In this document: one piece after another, positions 49,113 to 61,329 of the stretch | Position numbering within the stretch: the stretch's first letter is position 1 | Layout: each line of letters begins with the position of its first letter | Source: Eumeta japonica | Taxonomy: Eukaryota > Arthropoda > Insecta > Lepidoptera > Psychidae | Assembly (NCBI GenBank): GCA_005406025.1 | Contig: BGZK01001579.1 | Location: 62,001-126,000, forward strand | Direction of reading: 5' to 3' | DNA: 64,000 bases | The notes under the pieces: generated by a model | Database searches by the model: none | What the model saw: the letters and a program-made list of their open reading frames with translations, nothing else | What the model was told of the DNA's origin: nothing | Program-made: the position numbers and the translations under genes

Positions 49113-50204
49113 TGTACCTATATTGATTAATTATTTAATGATTTTCAATGGGCAATGCGTTAAAATATCTATTGCTACGATTAGCTCTAGCCTAACAGAC
49201 TTGAAGAGTAGGTGTTGGAGTCACATTTAAAATACAAAAATAAATATTAAACGTGCGTATAACGAATGTGACGTACTACGTCACAAGTAGGCGGGAAACG
49301 CAACATTCTGTACAGGATATTTTCATACATGATGTGACCTTTAACAGCCTGCATCGTAGGCTTACACAGGCATTCAGCGCGAAAACGATACATCCATATC
49401 GAATTATAATTGGATTATAAGCACGTGCAACATATACGGTTTCCTGCATATTAAATAGTTATTACGGTAATAAAAATACGTAAAAATCTTGTAGTTTTAG
49501 AGATAAGCGCGTTCAAATAAACAAGCAAACAAATTCTTAAGCTTCATACGTTACTCAATTTAATATCAATATCATTTAGTAGATAGTAGTAATCATTTAA
49601 TAATTCTAATAATTTCATTGCATTAAGAACCTCTTCCACATCTCCTTTTATACTGACCTTCAAAAAAAAGTCACTTTTAAAATAAAGTATGCGTTCCTCA
49701 TCCTCCTTTTAACGGGTTTTAGCCCAAAAAAAAGCCATCAAAAGAAGGACATTGAACACAAAATTAATTTTAAAAGTGACCTATAATTCAAACCTAGAAT
49801 TTTGAATATACTTCGTTCAACTTTAACGAAGAAATTACTTTTATAATTATTGAGATAGCTACTTTAAATATGTAATTTTTTTTTTACTTACATCTTGCTT
49901 AACGTGACAACAATATATCGTTGAAAAACTTCACACTGTTCAAAAAAAAAATAAGAACTTTTTTTTCTATGTATTTCAAACAGCATAACGTCAGCGAAGC
50001 GGGCAGGTGACTGCCAGTATTATATGTTTATTTAAAACTACGATCATGAAATTTGGTCAAATGATGTCTTGACCACAATTACGTAGGGACGTTGTTACTC
50101 ACAATGGAAGGTTTTTTATGAAACTTTCATAATCGTTATACACCTTTTACATATTAAATGTTGTTTGAGGAGAAAGAAAAGTTGAATTATGTAAGAAAAG
50201 TTTC
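49113..50204. other. no gene recognised; one short palindrome
   Basis: AT-rich sequence. TGTGACGTACTACGTCACA at 49267-49285 is a perfect 9-base palindrome with one central base, containing TGACGT/ACGTCA half-CRE words. Two inverted 14-base words (GTCACTTTTAAAAT and its complement) lie about 110 bases apart at about 49670-49783. Confidence 0.45.
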
Positions 50205-50395
50205 CTATTGGCGACCACGAACTTGACGTCGCCGTGCGGAACGGTACACGACCACGTGGGCTGACGGCCTGGTCAGGATCCCAGCCGTTGTTGGATTACA
50301 GATAATCCAGATCCGTGATCGTGAGAAAATAGAGGGAGGGCCTATGGCTAGCATTAGACTTCTAAGGGCTGCAAAGGCCAAATATATAATAATAC
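50205..50395 (+). pseudogene. non-LTR retrotransposon ORF2 C-terminal/3' end fragment
   Basis: The plus strand reads 'cgaccacgtgggctgacggc' (RPTWADGLVRI), then QIIQIRDREK and 'gcctatggctagcattagac', 'ttctaagggctgc'. In common lepidopteran LINEs the corresponding end of ORF2 is 'W.DDL...AG..W...AQ.R..W...EEAYAQQWTS' followed by a stop, and the DNA reads like 'gcctatgcccagcagtggac'. Only this last about 190 bases is present, with an indel in the middle. 5'-truncated dead copy. Confidence 0.65.
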
Positions 50396-51904
50396 GGTAA
50401 AATGTGAAATAACGCTATTCTCGATTTATTAAAAAACGAGTTATTAATTTATATTCATATTTTATATGCATAAATATATTTTCATATGATAAGCAAAAAC
50501 ATTTTAAATGAATTGCTAACTGTACGCAATTCGTAAAAAAAAAGTTAAGCAAAACGTCTGCCGGACTAACTGGTATTATTCTATGATGTTTGATAAAATA
50601 ACAATTCTGAACAAAACACGTTCTAATATGTGTGATTTATGGGCGTCCTTTCATAGTTTTATTTATTACCGACCACAAATAAAACTGAAAGAGAATTTCC
50701 AAATACAATTATTTTATCACGATTTTAAAACCTAACGTGCAGAGGTATATGAAAAATTATTACTCAATAAATTTAAAACTAAAATCACTAAACCTGCACG
50801 ACACCTACAGAAATATGTAGAACAACGTCTACCGTGTCAGCTGGCGTAAAATAAAAATAAATGTAACTAACGATTTATCGTAATTAATTACGATATTAAT
50901 TACGACAAATAACAATTATATTAACTTGGTTTTTAGTGCCTTTTTACCGATAGCAAATTCAAATTCAAAATATCTTTATTTCATAGGTTACAAAATAATA
51001 CTTGAAATTCGTATTTCAATGTTTTTTCGAATTTACACTTTTCCGCTCGTTCGGAAGGCAGTTATCCAAAAAAAAACGAACAAGAAACTTAAGGGTAGCT
51101 TTTTTTCTAATTTCATCAAGCCCCTCATATCGCATGAAGATCCGTACACCGGGAAGTGAAAGGTTGCTGAAGTGTAACATCCGCAAGGCGAACGTAATAA
51201 AAGCCACTTGGCCGTGACCTACCCCCATTGTGGACGACGAGCCCTTTTTTCGCCACGCCAGCAGCACCCACCACGATTCGCTTACGCTTAGAGCCGGAGT
51301 GTGCATACGATTGATTTTCACCGTTTACGACACGACGCACCTTACCACCTGGATAATTTATATAACCACCTGAGTTGTGTTATCGAATTCACAAATCGTT
51401 GCCGACAATCAAAGTACATAAACTTCGATGTGATGATGCAATCCAGCCGATAGATACAGCTAAAATATTTGAATGTGTGCGGGTTAACTTAGAAACTTGC
51501 GAACCGTGAGAAACTCAGTTTTCCTAAATTGTCCTTTACAATTAACAGTTTCAAAAACGATTGAAATTAACCTAAGCATTAAATGTAATAATAATGTTAT
51601 AACATTGACTGTGATCCATTATCAAACATTTATTGATAACTTAATAATAATAACTTAGATATATATAAATAATGACTAACATCAACTTGGTTTTTATTAT
51701 TATTTACTATTCGTGATTAAAAACACTAGAAATAACACTAAAATATATAAAACGAGAAGAGAGAAAGTTTTGTAAAAACTTATAACTATGTTATGAATGC
51801 AAATATTTGTACTTTGACGTGTGGTGCCCATAAAACTAAACAACATTTTCCCAATTTAAATAGATTTTGACTTTTGTGCATCCATTGTTATTTTTTCGAT
51901 TTTT
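50396..51904. other. no gene recognised; one GC-richer open block
   Basis: Mostly AT-rich. At 51125-51382 the minus strand is open for about 85 codons, with RRVVNGENQSYAHSGSKRKR and GFYYVRLADVTLQQPF. The plus strand is open through 51231-51366 too. Neither is recognised. It may be coding debris of a transposon or a GC-rich repeat. Confidence 0.35.
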
Positions 51905-53138
51905 TTTTCCTTTTTCATATACCAATTCAATATAAAATTTCGTCATATTTTATTTACATTTACTTGTAATGTTTATATACCATTTTGTTCAACAACTTAT
52001 TGCCATTTTAATGGTAGAGACATAATCCCATTATTGTAGAAATTTTGGGACTTCTGATCAAAAAAATGTGACAAGTAGTTTTGACAGTCCCCTCTTCATA
52101 TTAACCAAACACTACCTAAAGAATTGTGAAGAAACCGAAACAGGTAAAAATGCAAAGACAAGGCTATATGATGAATGCATTAACCCTTCCTAACTAATTT
52201 CCTTCAATATTTGCTGAGTGATTAAAGTTGTATGTGGTCTGGCGTTATCATGGTGAAAAATCACACACTTTCTGTTGACCAATTCAGACAGTTTTTTCTT
52301 TACTTCTTGCCTGAGTCTCATCAGCTGTTGGCAGTAGAGATCCGAATTAATTGTTTTGCTCAGCAGTAAAAGCTCATAATAAATAATCCCTTTTCTATCC
52401 CACCATACACAGAACATACACTTATGCAAGTTAATCCTGGTTATAACTATAGTCTGTGGAGCTTACTCGCTTTTTGACCATGATCTTTTACAGACGTACT
52501 TGTCGTTGGTAATCCATTTGTCGTAACTAGTGGTCAATATTTTCAAAATCGATTCAGTTTCATTACGTTTCAATAAAGAATCGCAAATGAAATTTCTTTC
52601 AGTGAGCTCGTGTGGCACTCTAGTATCGAGCTTTTCTGTATATCCAGTTTTTTTTTTCAAATGGGTCATAAGTGTTTTGTGGTCAATCCTCAGCTCTTCA
52701 GCTATGACGTAAAAACTAATATGTCGATCTTGCTTTACTTTTTTCCAAAATGCCGTCGACTTTACCCGTAAGTCATCGACCAAGAGCGAGGTTCATCTTT
52801 GACATCATAATTTTCAGACTGAAAACATTTGAACCAGTTTTGTACTACTCTTACCGACACTGCATTAGGTCCATAAATCTCACATATTCTTTTCGCGGCT
52901 TCTGTAGCATTTTTCGCTTTTCTGTAATAAAACTTCAGAATGTATCGAATTTCTACTTTAGATTCCCTCTTTTTTGTAGACAGAAAGTTAAAAAATGGTG
53001 CGACACCGTTCTTAGATTAGATAATTTTGATACTATTAAATAGTATTTAATAGTATCAAAACTAGCTGGATACAAACCGCACAATCAAAGAGATTTTGCT
53101 GCAACTTTATATCTATAAAAATACGAAAAAAATTTTTC
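51905..53138 (-). mobile_element. mariner element B with broken transposase
   Basis: The minus-strand copy runs from 'taaggaaaaatttttttcgt' (about 53136) to 'aaattttatattgaattggt' (about 51915). The transposase starts near 53000 with ESKVEIRYILKFYYRKAKN. It contains an N-terminal HTH (KRICEIYGPNAVSVRVVQNW, about 52880), the second HTH with VKQDRHISFYVIAEELRIDH (52660-52735), KLDTRVPHELTERN, the catalytic-region remnant of 'TGDEKW' as YDKWITND (52503-52525), CMFCVWWDRKGIIYYE (52365-52415) with W-W-D intact, FHHDNARPHTTL (52215-52250, second catalytic D), and a broken YSPD region near 52140. Two large frames (52463-52783, 52190-52429) survive but frameshifts separate them. Same family as mariner A, opposite strand. 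Confidence 0.85.
53025..53061. repeat. perfect 18-bp palindrome with one central base
   Basis: TTTTGATACTATTAAATA (53025-53042), G, then its exact complement to 53061, in the 5' leader of mariner B. Mariner A has only a single 'atcgataccattaaacaga' copy at the matching place, so the inverted half was added in copy B. Confidence 0.9.
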
Positions 53139-56100
53139 CTTACCTAATATTTTTGATATTATTGTAAAGTTCGCAAATTTCCCGTGTCACATACATTTCT
53201 CGATTAACGCCTGAGTTATTCGTAGGTAGAATATTTTCCTTAAAATGTGGAAAAAATTGTAAATTATTTTTTCTTCCTAAAGTACCTACGCCTGATTGGA
53301 GACAGATGTTACGGCATATGATGTAGGTACATAACAAAATTCATTAAAATAAAAACATTAAATTTAGTTTTTTCGTCTATAAGAGAAGATTTTCCTATAA
53401 GAATTTCCCTCAATCGCAGTTTAATAAATAGGAACATTGAAAATCGTTTTACTAAAAGTTATATTCATAACAAAAATAAGTATATTTAATTTTTACTGAA
53501 AATGTCATAAATTTATATGTTATTTGTATATATACAAATATTTTTATTTCAAACCGAAATATTGCGCTGGACCAGAAATAAGCGCAAGAAAGACGATATT
53601 TATATGAGCAATTGAATTGCCGTTTTATGTGCACTTTCTCTCTCTATTGCCTATTAATATGATTGATTCAGAAAGGTCTTTACGACCGCGGGCACTAGCC
53701 ACTTTTGTATCGCTTTTATACATGTTTGCATTTCCTTGTAATGTGCTACATTCAATTTACTTTTATTTTTGAATGAAAATACAATTTTAGTAAAATGACA
53801 CTTTTGAAGTGGAATGGATGGTGTCGGTTTATTTTATATTATTATAGATTCGACCTCACGTTTCACTCGACAGCATTTATATATGTATACCAATTTGTTC
53901 TTTTGTTTCTCTCGTTATATTACATATAATTTTTTTAACTTGTTTTACGATATTAAATTATATTATTATTACACTTTTATTTAATTTTCTCATTTTAAAT
54001 ATCTCACTGGAAAAAGCATGAAGTTCGGTATGTGTCTATACCTTCATTTATGATTCATCCTACCTTAATCTCATATTGACAGCTCAAGCTTTATTTTGTG
54101 TATTTTAAATGTACCTCTGGAACTTCCTTCTTATGAAAAAATACTAAACAATGGTGGAGTGGCAAACATTGTCTCGCAAGGGCGAGTGGGCGCGTGAGGA
54201 ATTAGAATATTCACCACTCCCTTTTTCGCCGATATGTTATTTATTTAAGTGGACTGTATTTGCAGCCAAGTATACTAGTGTTCAAGTAAATTCAACATAC
54301 AATTCAGATTAGATATTTCGGAACGATTCTGAAGCATAATGGAGGAGACCGTCCTGAGGAATAAAATTACACGTACCTGCAGGCCGTGGAGAAGATCAAC
54401 GCCTCGGCTCCTTCCAGGTCTTCACCAGCGACTCGGGATATTTATTTATTTACGTGTATTTTTTAAATTATACGGAGCAGACGCGTGTGTGTCCGGCGCG
54501 GTTGACCGTTATCGTTCAAGTAGCAGGCGGTATCAAAGTTACGTGCGAAGGGTACTATGGGAAGGAATAGGCACTGGGGATGTAAACTGTATGCAAAAAA
54601 CAAACACAGTGACTCGACGCATGTTAATGGTTCAAACTCGGATAAATACAGCCTTTTCAGTTACCCACCTTAGTCGGAATTTAAGGCGGTTCAAGGACAT
54701 CCGTCAGCAAATCTGTCAGTCATGCCTGATACAAAGAATGAAGAAAATGGATTTTTATAGACATGTTGCATCCGAATTAATACTGTTTTTTTAGAAGTAC
54801 CATCACCAACCGAATATAGTTACAATCTGTCTCGGTCTCTAAAACTCCATGCATATAGCGCCCTCGAGAAAGATCATAGCTTTCTCCTTTCGCTCTAAAG
54901 AACATAAAATGTCAGTAATCTCCAAAACAAGAACTAATCGACAATGTGTATGACGATTTTTAACTCACCAAGTGCGAATACATAACGGCCAGCTATTTTT
55001 GAACCCAAAACATTTCTTTTGTCGGGCAGTGTAATAATTAAATATTTATTGACTGAGTGATTTTCAAGCGACAGTTTCTTTAAGATTAAATAAAAAATGT
55101 AATCTGCTATCTAACTAACGTTCTACATACATCTTGTTTCTTTAGTTTTATAATGTGTCTAAACCAATTGGTATGTCTCAAGTTAGCTACAAGCAATTTA
55201 GCCACTTAGCCATACGAATACCTTAAAAATATAGCAAAACATATTTTTATTTAATTTAACAGATAATATCAATATCATAAAAATATACAATAATAATATA
55301 TATTAACAAATAACTGTTTCCCGCCCGGACCACAAATGACAATTCAGTGATTATTGTGTTATTAATGGGTATTTTCGATTAGTACTTTTCTAATTATGTA
55401 TACACATTGTATATATTAAATATCCTATATTCTACTTCAGGACTTATTCTAACTCTATACAAAATTGTAAAAATGTTTATAAGCCAGCGGTTAGTGCTTG
55501 ACTGAAAGACAATATATGTATTGTTACTGACATTGTTAAATTTATACTGTACCACTATGATTTGTCACATTTTCTGTGACCCATTTCGTCAAACTTTGAT
55601 AAAGGTTAAAAAGTAAAATTATAGAACATAAATGGAATAAAAATCAGGAAGTGTCGCTTATGATTTTAGTCAACCTTTCAACAGTCGACATTGATTATTT
55701 ATAGATGGTTAATGTCGATCACAACAAGCTGCGATATGACTGACTTAAAACGTGTAAACAAACCAAAAGATTGAACCTAACGATAAGGTCGTTGGCCGCA
55801 GGTGGCTAAGGTCGTAGGTCGTGGGCATCTGGAGGGGAGACCTGGATCGGGCGGAGAACGTCTAGCGGCCGAAGCGAACAATAGCGTCGCAACTACGCTA
55901 CTTTTACGTTTATTTTTTATTGTAACACAATGGCACGCCAAATTATACGCCAGCTGTTAAATAACCACCCCGTCTGATTGCTTCTGAGGGATCCAGTCTC
56001 GGACGAAAACCTTCATTCCGACTTTTCAAATATTTGATTGAAAGTCTAATAATTGGCGGCGGACGAGTCGGAATTAATTCCCCCGCCCTTGACCCGCCGC

Positions 56101-58524
56101 GATAGCTCGGAATTTCTTTCGATGGAGACTCGCCCAGCGCGAAAATCGGCATTGAAACAAAATAGCTAAACGGGAATAGAAGTACCTCGTGGCGCGGTTT
56201 GTTCGTACGTCGTGCTCGAACAATAATGTTGCATGAAAAGAGCATGTAAATGTCATTGAGATTAAAAAATTTGGTTGCCTGTAAAGTCGGTATACGGGCG
56301 AAAGTTTTACGTGACAACGACTTTGAATGGTAAAATCATTTTAATGTGAATATTCATTCGTATAGTAGGAAGAAGGATGAAATAATAGTAACAATTTAAA
56401 ACATTTATTTATACAAAGAATTATATTTAAAACATTAATTTATACAAAGAATCTCGCACTGAATTTCATATTAACAAAATTTTATTTTTACCTTTACACA
56501 TACATACGTATTTATATACAAATATACATACAATAACTTGCAATACATTTGCAAGCTATGCACTAATTCTCTAGTGCTGCGCGCTCGGCAGACCGATCAT
56601 AGTTGAGTGGGAGAGAGACGCAAGGCATTCGGCGGGCCTCTCTCTCGTTCGGTGACTCATCGTTACGTTACCGAGCGTTACACCTTTTTCATAAGTGACT
56701 CCCAGTCGCAACCTAATTTAAGACGTTGTCACGTCAAAAATATGTATTCTCTTTGTAGATTATTTTATCAATTTTTTTAGCAACTCAATTACTGTCATAA
56801 CCACACCATACCGAACTAAGAACGTATAGTTTACTATAAGTTGATTTATTTTCATATATTGGTGTATATGATACAAGACTATGATAACCGACTACAATAT
56901 TAGTATTTAAAATATATTTTTTTAAATAATTTACCATCACGGTTAATTGAGAAATTTAATTTCAATTTTATGAGTAATATTAAATTTAAGAACATTGCTT
57001 TTCTTACAATAACCAGTATCTATATTTGATGTACTTGGTTATGAGATAAAAATATTAATCATAATTATTTTTCGTCCTTTAATATGGCACGTTTTTCGTT
57101 TTATTTTGTTAATAATTTTTATAACAATTCGTTAATACTCATTAAGTCCCAAAGCCACAAATCCGTCAATGAAATTGAAAACTTAATTCATATAGCCGGT
57201 ATTTAATAAACCAACAAAAGGTTGATTATGTTCCATGTTATTATACGATAATTGAGTAATTAAAGGTGCCGCCCGGAAGTGCGTGCAGCTATTTGGAGAT
57301 CAAAGCCAGACCCCGACCTTATTCAGCTGCTGGCAGAGCGGCAATTTACAAATTTAATTCTTGAAGAATTTAATTTTCAGGAAGTGTCTATATTACAAAA
57401 AATAATAAAGCCTTTATTAAATATGCACCCTACTACAGATCGAGTGGTACGACTACTTCCTGTGTATCCTTGTATTTCCCGATTTCCAGCAAGTGTATTT
57501 TTATTTATAGAATAAAACTATCCAACATGTTCTGTAGGTCTAGACGTTTGAGCTGTGCCTGAGACAGGTGCTGATTACGTTTGTTTATGCTAACTCGATA
57601 TGAGTGTCTTAACATATCATTGCTTATTTATTATAAATACAAATCTCTGTTGGAAAAGATTACAAACTTTTTTCAGTAAAAGTCAACGAGAAGCCATGTA
57701 TAACTTCCGAGTTCCAGAGCACTAACTTTTTTTAAAGCAAATATCGCTAAATAAAGTATGACGAATGTATAAATGTATTATTATTCTATTGAGCGTTTTT
57801 AGTTTGTCTACATTCTGTTGCGCCGCGCCCGAAGCGGTGTAGTGCATACGCCTTTCGTCACAAAATAAACAAACCTACTTATTTTGTGCTTCCAGTCAGC
57901 TGCAGTTCCGAGTACAGTTTTCGGGCGGTAATGTAAGATCGTAGTTGACGGCGTGGTAGGTTGTATCTTTCGTGAGTGTCTTTCCCGACTTTTTGACCAT
58001 CGACTTTTTAAGTACGATATATTGAGTGTGCGTGCGCGCTTCGCTTTCGGCGCATCTAATGTTCAATGCCAGAAGTGATAGACCCTTTTCGAATTGCGGC
58101 GTGAATTGTGAATACAAATCCTCGCGTTAAGTTTTGGAACGAAATGAACGCACGTGAAACTAGACACTCGAATTAGCATAACACTTACACTCCATTCTTG
58201 ACTTACGCTAACCACGGCATAAACGTATAAACGTAAATAGTAGTCTATTTGCTTTTCTTATTTAGGTAGCAAAACAAGCATTTATTCGTCAACATATTTG
58301 ATATACATATCTCTGATGCAAGCCATTCGACCGGCTACGGCATGCAGTGAACGGATAATACTAAAAATTATGATATACTGAGCTAGAAGTACATTTAAAA
58401 TATCCATAAAAATAAAAACAATGCAAAATCATATTCAAATTATTATTGGGTACATCGAAATTGGAATCACTTTACATTTTAATAGTTTGTGCGTTGTTCC
58501 AGGAATTTCGGCACGAATGACTTA
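53139..58524. other. no gene recognised; weak exon-like patches
   Basis: AT-rich sequence with GC-richer islands at 54345-54440, 54480-54560, 55790-55880, 56030-56215 and 56570-56680. An open plus-strand frame of 151 codons (54339-54794) and a minus-strand frame of 124 codons (55943-56317) lack known motifs. The block 56570-56680 (CTCTCTCTCG-rich, with inverted GAGAGAGA/TCTCTCTC) may be an unrecognised repeat. Confidence 0.35.
54377..54437 (-). other. candidate exon or repeat fragment with strong donor consensus
   Basis: The minus strand is open as VAGEDLEGAEALIFSTAC and is followed directly by CTGCAG|GTACGT, a near-ideal 5' splice consensus at 54376/54377. The plus strand of the same block is open as YLQAVEKINASAPSRSSPAT, with high G/C at third positions. 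One strand is probably a real or former coding exon, but which one is unclear, the acceptor side is weak, and I do not recognise either peptide. Confidence 0.2.
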
Positions 58525-59302
58525 TTAAAAAACTGGCCAAGAGCATGTCTGACGATGCTCATTATAGGGTTCCTAAGCCATTACTACAAAGAAATGCACT
58601 ACAGATGAAAAAACTACTTTATTACTCTTTTTCCATATGTACCGTATAAAATAATTATAAGCACTTTAGTCTCCTATGACTAGAAAAACAAGTAGGGATG
58701 TCCACTATTACTATAAAACTAGTGTAAACTAAAGTATATCAGCGAAAGGGCATATCTTCATGGCACTTACGTTCTTTTGTTGAAAAGCGCAGTTTTTCGG
58801 CAATAAGTCAAAAACGCTATGTCTCATCATATTCAAAATGATTTTGATTTAAGTAGTTTATCAAACGTTACCTTCATTATTTTTTTTATATATATTTTTA
58901 ATGTACGGTTTAGAAAATAAAAGGTGGGACATAATGTTTGCAATTTTCGGAGCAACTAGTTCCAAAATTATTCACCTATTTAGAAAAATTGCTTATAAAC
59001 CTTAACATATTTATAAAAGAACTGTCAAAATATGTGCCACGCGTATGCTGTTTGCTGAAATAAATCTTTTTCTGCTTATGTTACATGTATGGAGCGCCCC
59101 TGTAGAAATATTTATTTTTGATATATAACTGCCAAACTAAATGGCGGCTTACACATGATACCTATACTATAAATTTCATCAATATACGTCTTGTAGTTTT
59201 TGAATAAAATGCCTATAACATACGGACGGGTGGACGGACGACCTGACATGACGGAACTATAAGGGTTCCGTTTTTGTCATTTTGGCTCGGAATCCTAAAA
59301 AA
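58525..59302 (+). repeat. 'GGTTCCGT' repeat (gamma-related), second copy
   Basis: It begins 'aactggccaagagcatgtct', 'gacgatgctcattatagggt' and ends 'acggacgggtggacggacga', 'gaactataagggttccgttt', 'ggaatcctaaaaaa'. About 780 bases with no ORF. The ends resemble gamma, but the internal text differs, so it is a sister subfamily. Confidence 0.65.
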
Positions 59303-60441
59303 GATTGCATATCACTCCACCATCAGTACCAAAGAAAAACCTATAAAACACCTATAACCGTAGTAACACCGTAATTACATGGTCGTGGCTTTCGCTTAGT
59401 AACAGAACAACAAAGCTAATGATGTTCGATCTAGATTTTTATCGAGAACCAATCCAAACTCCTCCAAGCCGCGAAAGTGGTTCTCACTTCCTCATTCGAT
59501 ACAGCAGAGATCTTATTTGATTCCTCGTAACTGTATTGTTCGCGACTTTCCTTATAGACAGTTTTCTTTTCTGTGTACAATTTCATTATATCCCAATGCT
59601 AGTATTCAATGAAGGGAAAACTGTGTAGCGGATTATTTATTTTTTTTTGCCTATTTACAATCGTATGGACATTGATTTCATTTTCCAAATCTGCACTTAA
59701 ACGAATCGCTTTGAACCTTTGACCATATTCTGTGGAATTTCAGTATTAACAATTTATAGCAAACAGCATTAAAATCTTCCGAGCTTAATGGCTGCTTTTA
59801 TGTAGTCTACATATTTATTTAATTATTGTTTCGCAAAATACATCTGAATTTAGGGAAATTCATTGAAAGATCCTTCCTCAATTTGGAACCGTTTGATACT
59901 CGGATTTTATTTGCTAGACGTGCTGTGAACGAGTCTACGCCGTAAATTGTCTTGATATTCGTCTCTCACAGAACATAATCTGCTTAAAATAAATTCAAGC
60001 ATCGGTAACTGATTTATTTATAATTTGCACGTTTATATTTTTTCGTTAAATAATAAATATACGAGGAAACAAAATAAGCCTCTTTATTTGTTTTGGGCCT
60101 CCACTTTCATAATTTGACGATTTGACTAATTTTCATGATTTTCTTGATTGGGATACATTAATCAGTAGGGAAATATGTACCCACATATCTAGGCAGCGTT
60201 TTAATCTAGTAATCTAGGAATAATTAAAAAAAAATTGTTACTCTGTGGATAAAGTGATTTAGATCTGAACTAAAACGGTATTGGGTTCGGTATGCAATGT
60301 ACGTGAATGATGTGGTAATATAATTATTCTAAGCACGTGAAACCCGCATATTAAAAAATCTATTATCAAACACAAAATGTTTCTCTATGCTTTATTTTAA
60401 ATACCATTAAGAATTGAATACTATGGGATAACCCTTTAGAC
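59303..60441. other. no gene recognised
   Basis: AT-rich sequence without recognisable structure. Confidence 0.4.
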
Positions 60442-60659
60442 CAGGTTTGTAGTGGGCCAAACTTTAGTTGGAAAAAACGTTCGCGGGCCGCGTTCAAAAA
60501 GTAGTGCATTTTATAGAAGTGTTTATAATTTTTAGCGATAGATATAAGACATGAAATTTTCCAAAATGTCTCACCGGCCCGATCAAATGTCTCACCGGCC
60601 CGATCAAATGTTACAGCTGGCCGGATGCGGCGCGCGGGCCGTTTGTTGCCCACATATGC
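60442..60659. mobile_element. hAT-like MITE
   Basis: The left end reads 'caggtttgtagtgggccaaa' followed by 'cgcgggccgcgttcaaaaag'. The right end on the minus strand reads 'tatgtgggcaacaaacggcc', 'cgcgcgccgcatccggcc'. GGGC(A)AAAC followed by GGCCCGCG is typical of hAT ends. About 218 bases and non-coding. It contains a 21-base tandem duplication (60566-60607) of ATGTCTCACCGGCCCGATCA plus one base. The terminal base match is imperfect and no 8-bp target duplication was found, so the assignment is tentative. Confidence 0.5.
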
Positions 60660-61329
60660 TTTAGGCGCTTATACACTAATTCATTTTAATATTTATATAC
60701 TAACTTAATATATTTAGTCCTACTTTTCTTTTCCCTAGTCCAAATTCATAATTTTAAATAACATTTTGTTAACCGTAAGGGCGAACGCCGGCAAGCCCTC
60801 CGCGCCCTTTGCCCTTTAAATAGCTTTGGATCTGTTCTCCGGCAATCAAATAGCCGATCGGTCTGTTGACTTCTTAGGTAACCGAATCCCCATCGGCGGT
60901 CGGCCAAGGCGAAGTTTCGCTAATCGATGTCCCGGCTTTTATGACCGGTTATTATAACTTATTTCTGCTCTCCTTGTATTTCTAAAGTTGTAACTTTATC
61001 AATTATACCTAAGCTATCTTTGTCGATTTGCAAGTTTGTTGCGACTTAATAGGATTTTAACTACTTAAATAACTTAACCAATAATACTAAAGTACCTAAG
61101 TTTCTTTACAAATATGAACAGTTGTTCGTTCACTGATCATTCGGAAAAAACGGTTGTCAGGATATTTTTCCCGATTAAAATTGTTCTTAACAAAACATAA
61201 AAAAGGTTCAGTTTCTTGGCTTTATCTGAAAGCGATAACGGCGATAAAAACGTACAAATATATATACATATATATTAAATATGAATTAAATATTTAAAAA
61301 TAAGGTATTATTTCAATAACTGGTAGAAT
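60660..61329. other. no gene recognised; GC-rich patch at 60775-60945
   Basis: A GC-rich block (for example 'gggcgaacgccggcaagccc' and 'gccgatcggtctgttgactt') stands out but has no convincing reading frame on either strand. It may be an unrecognised repeat. The remainder is AT-rich. Confidence 0.35.
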
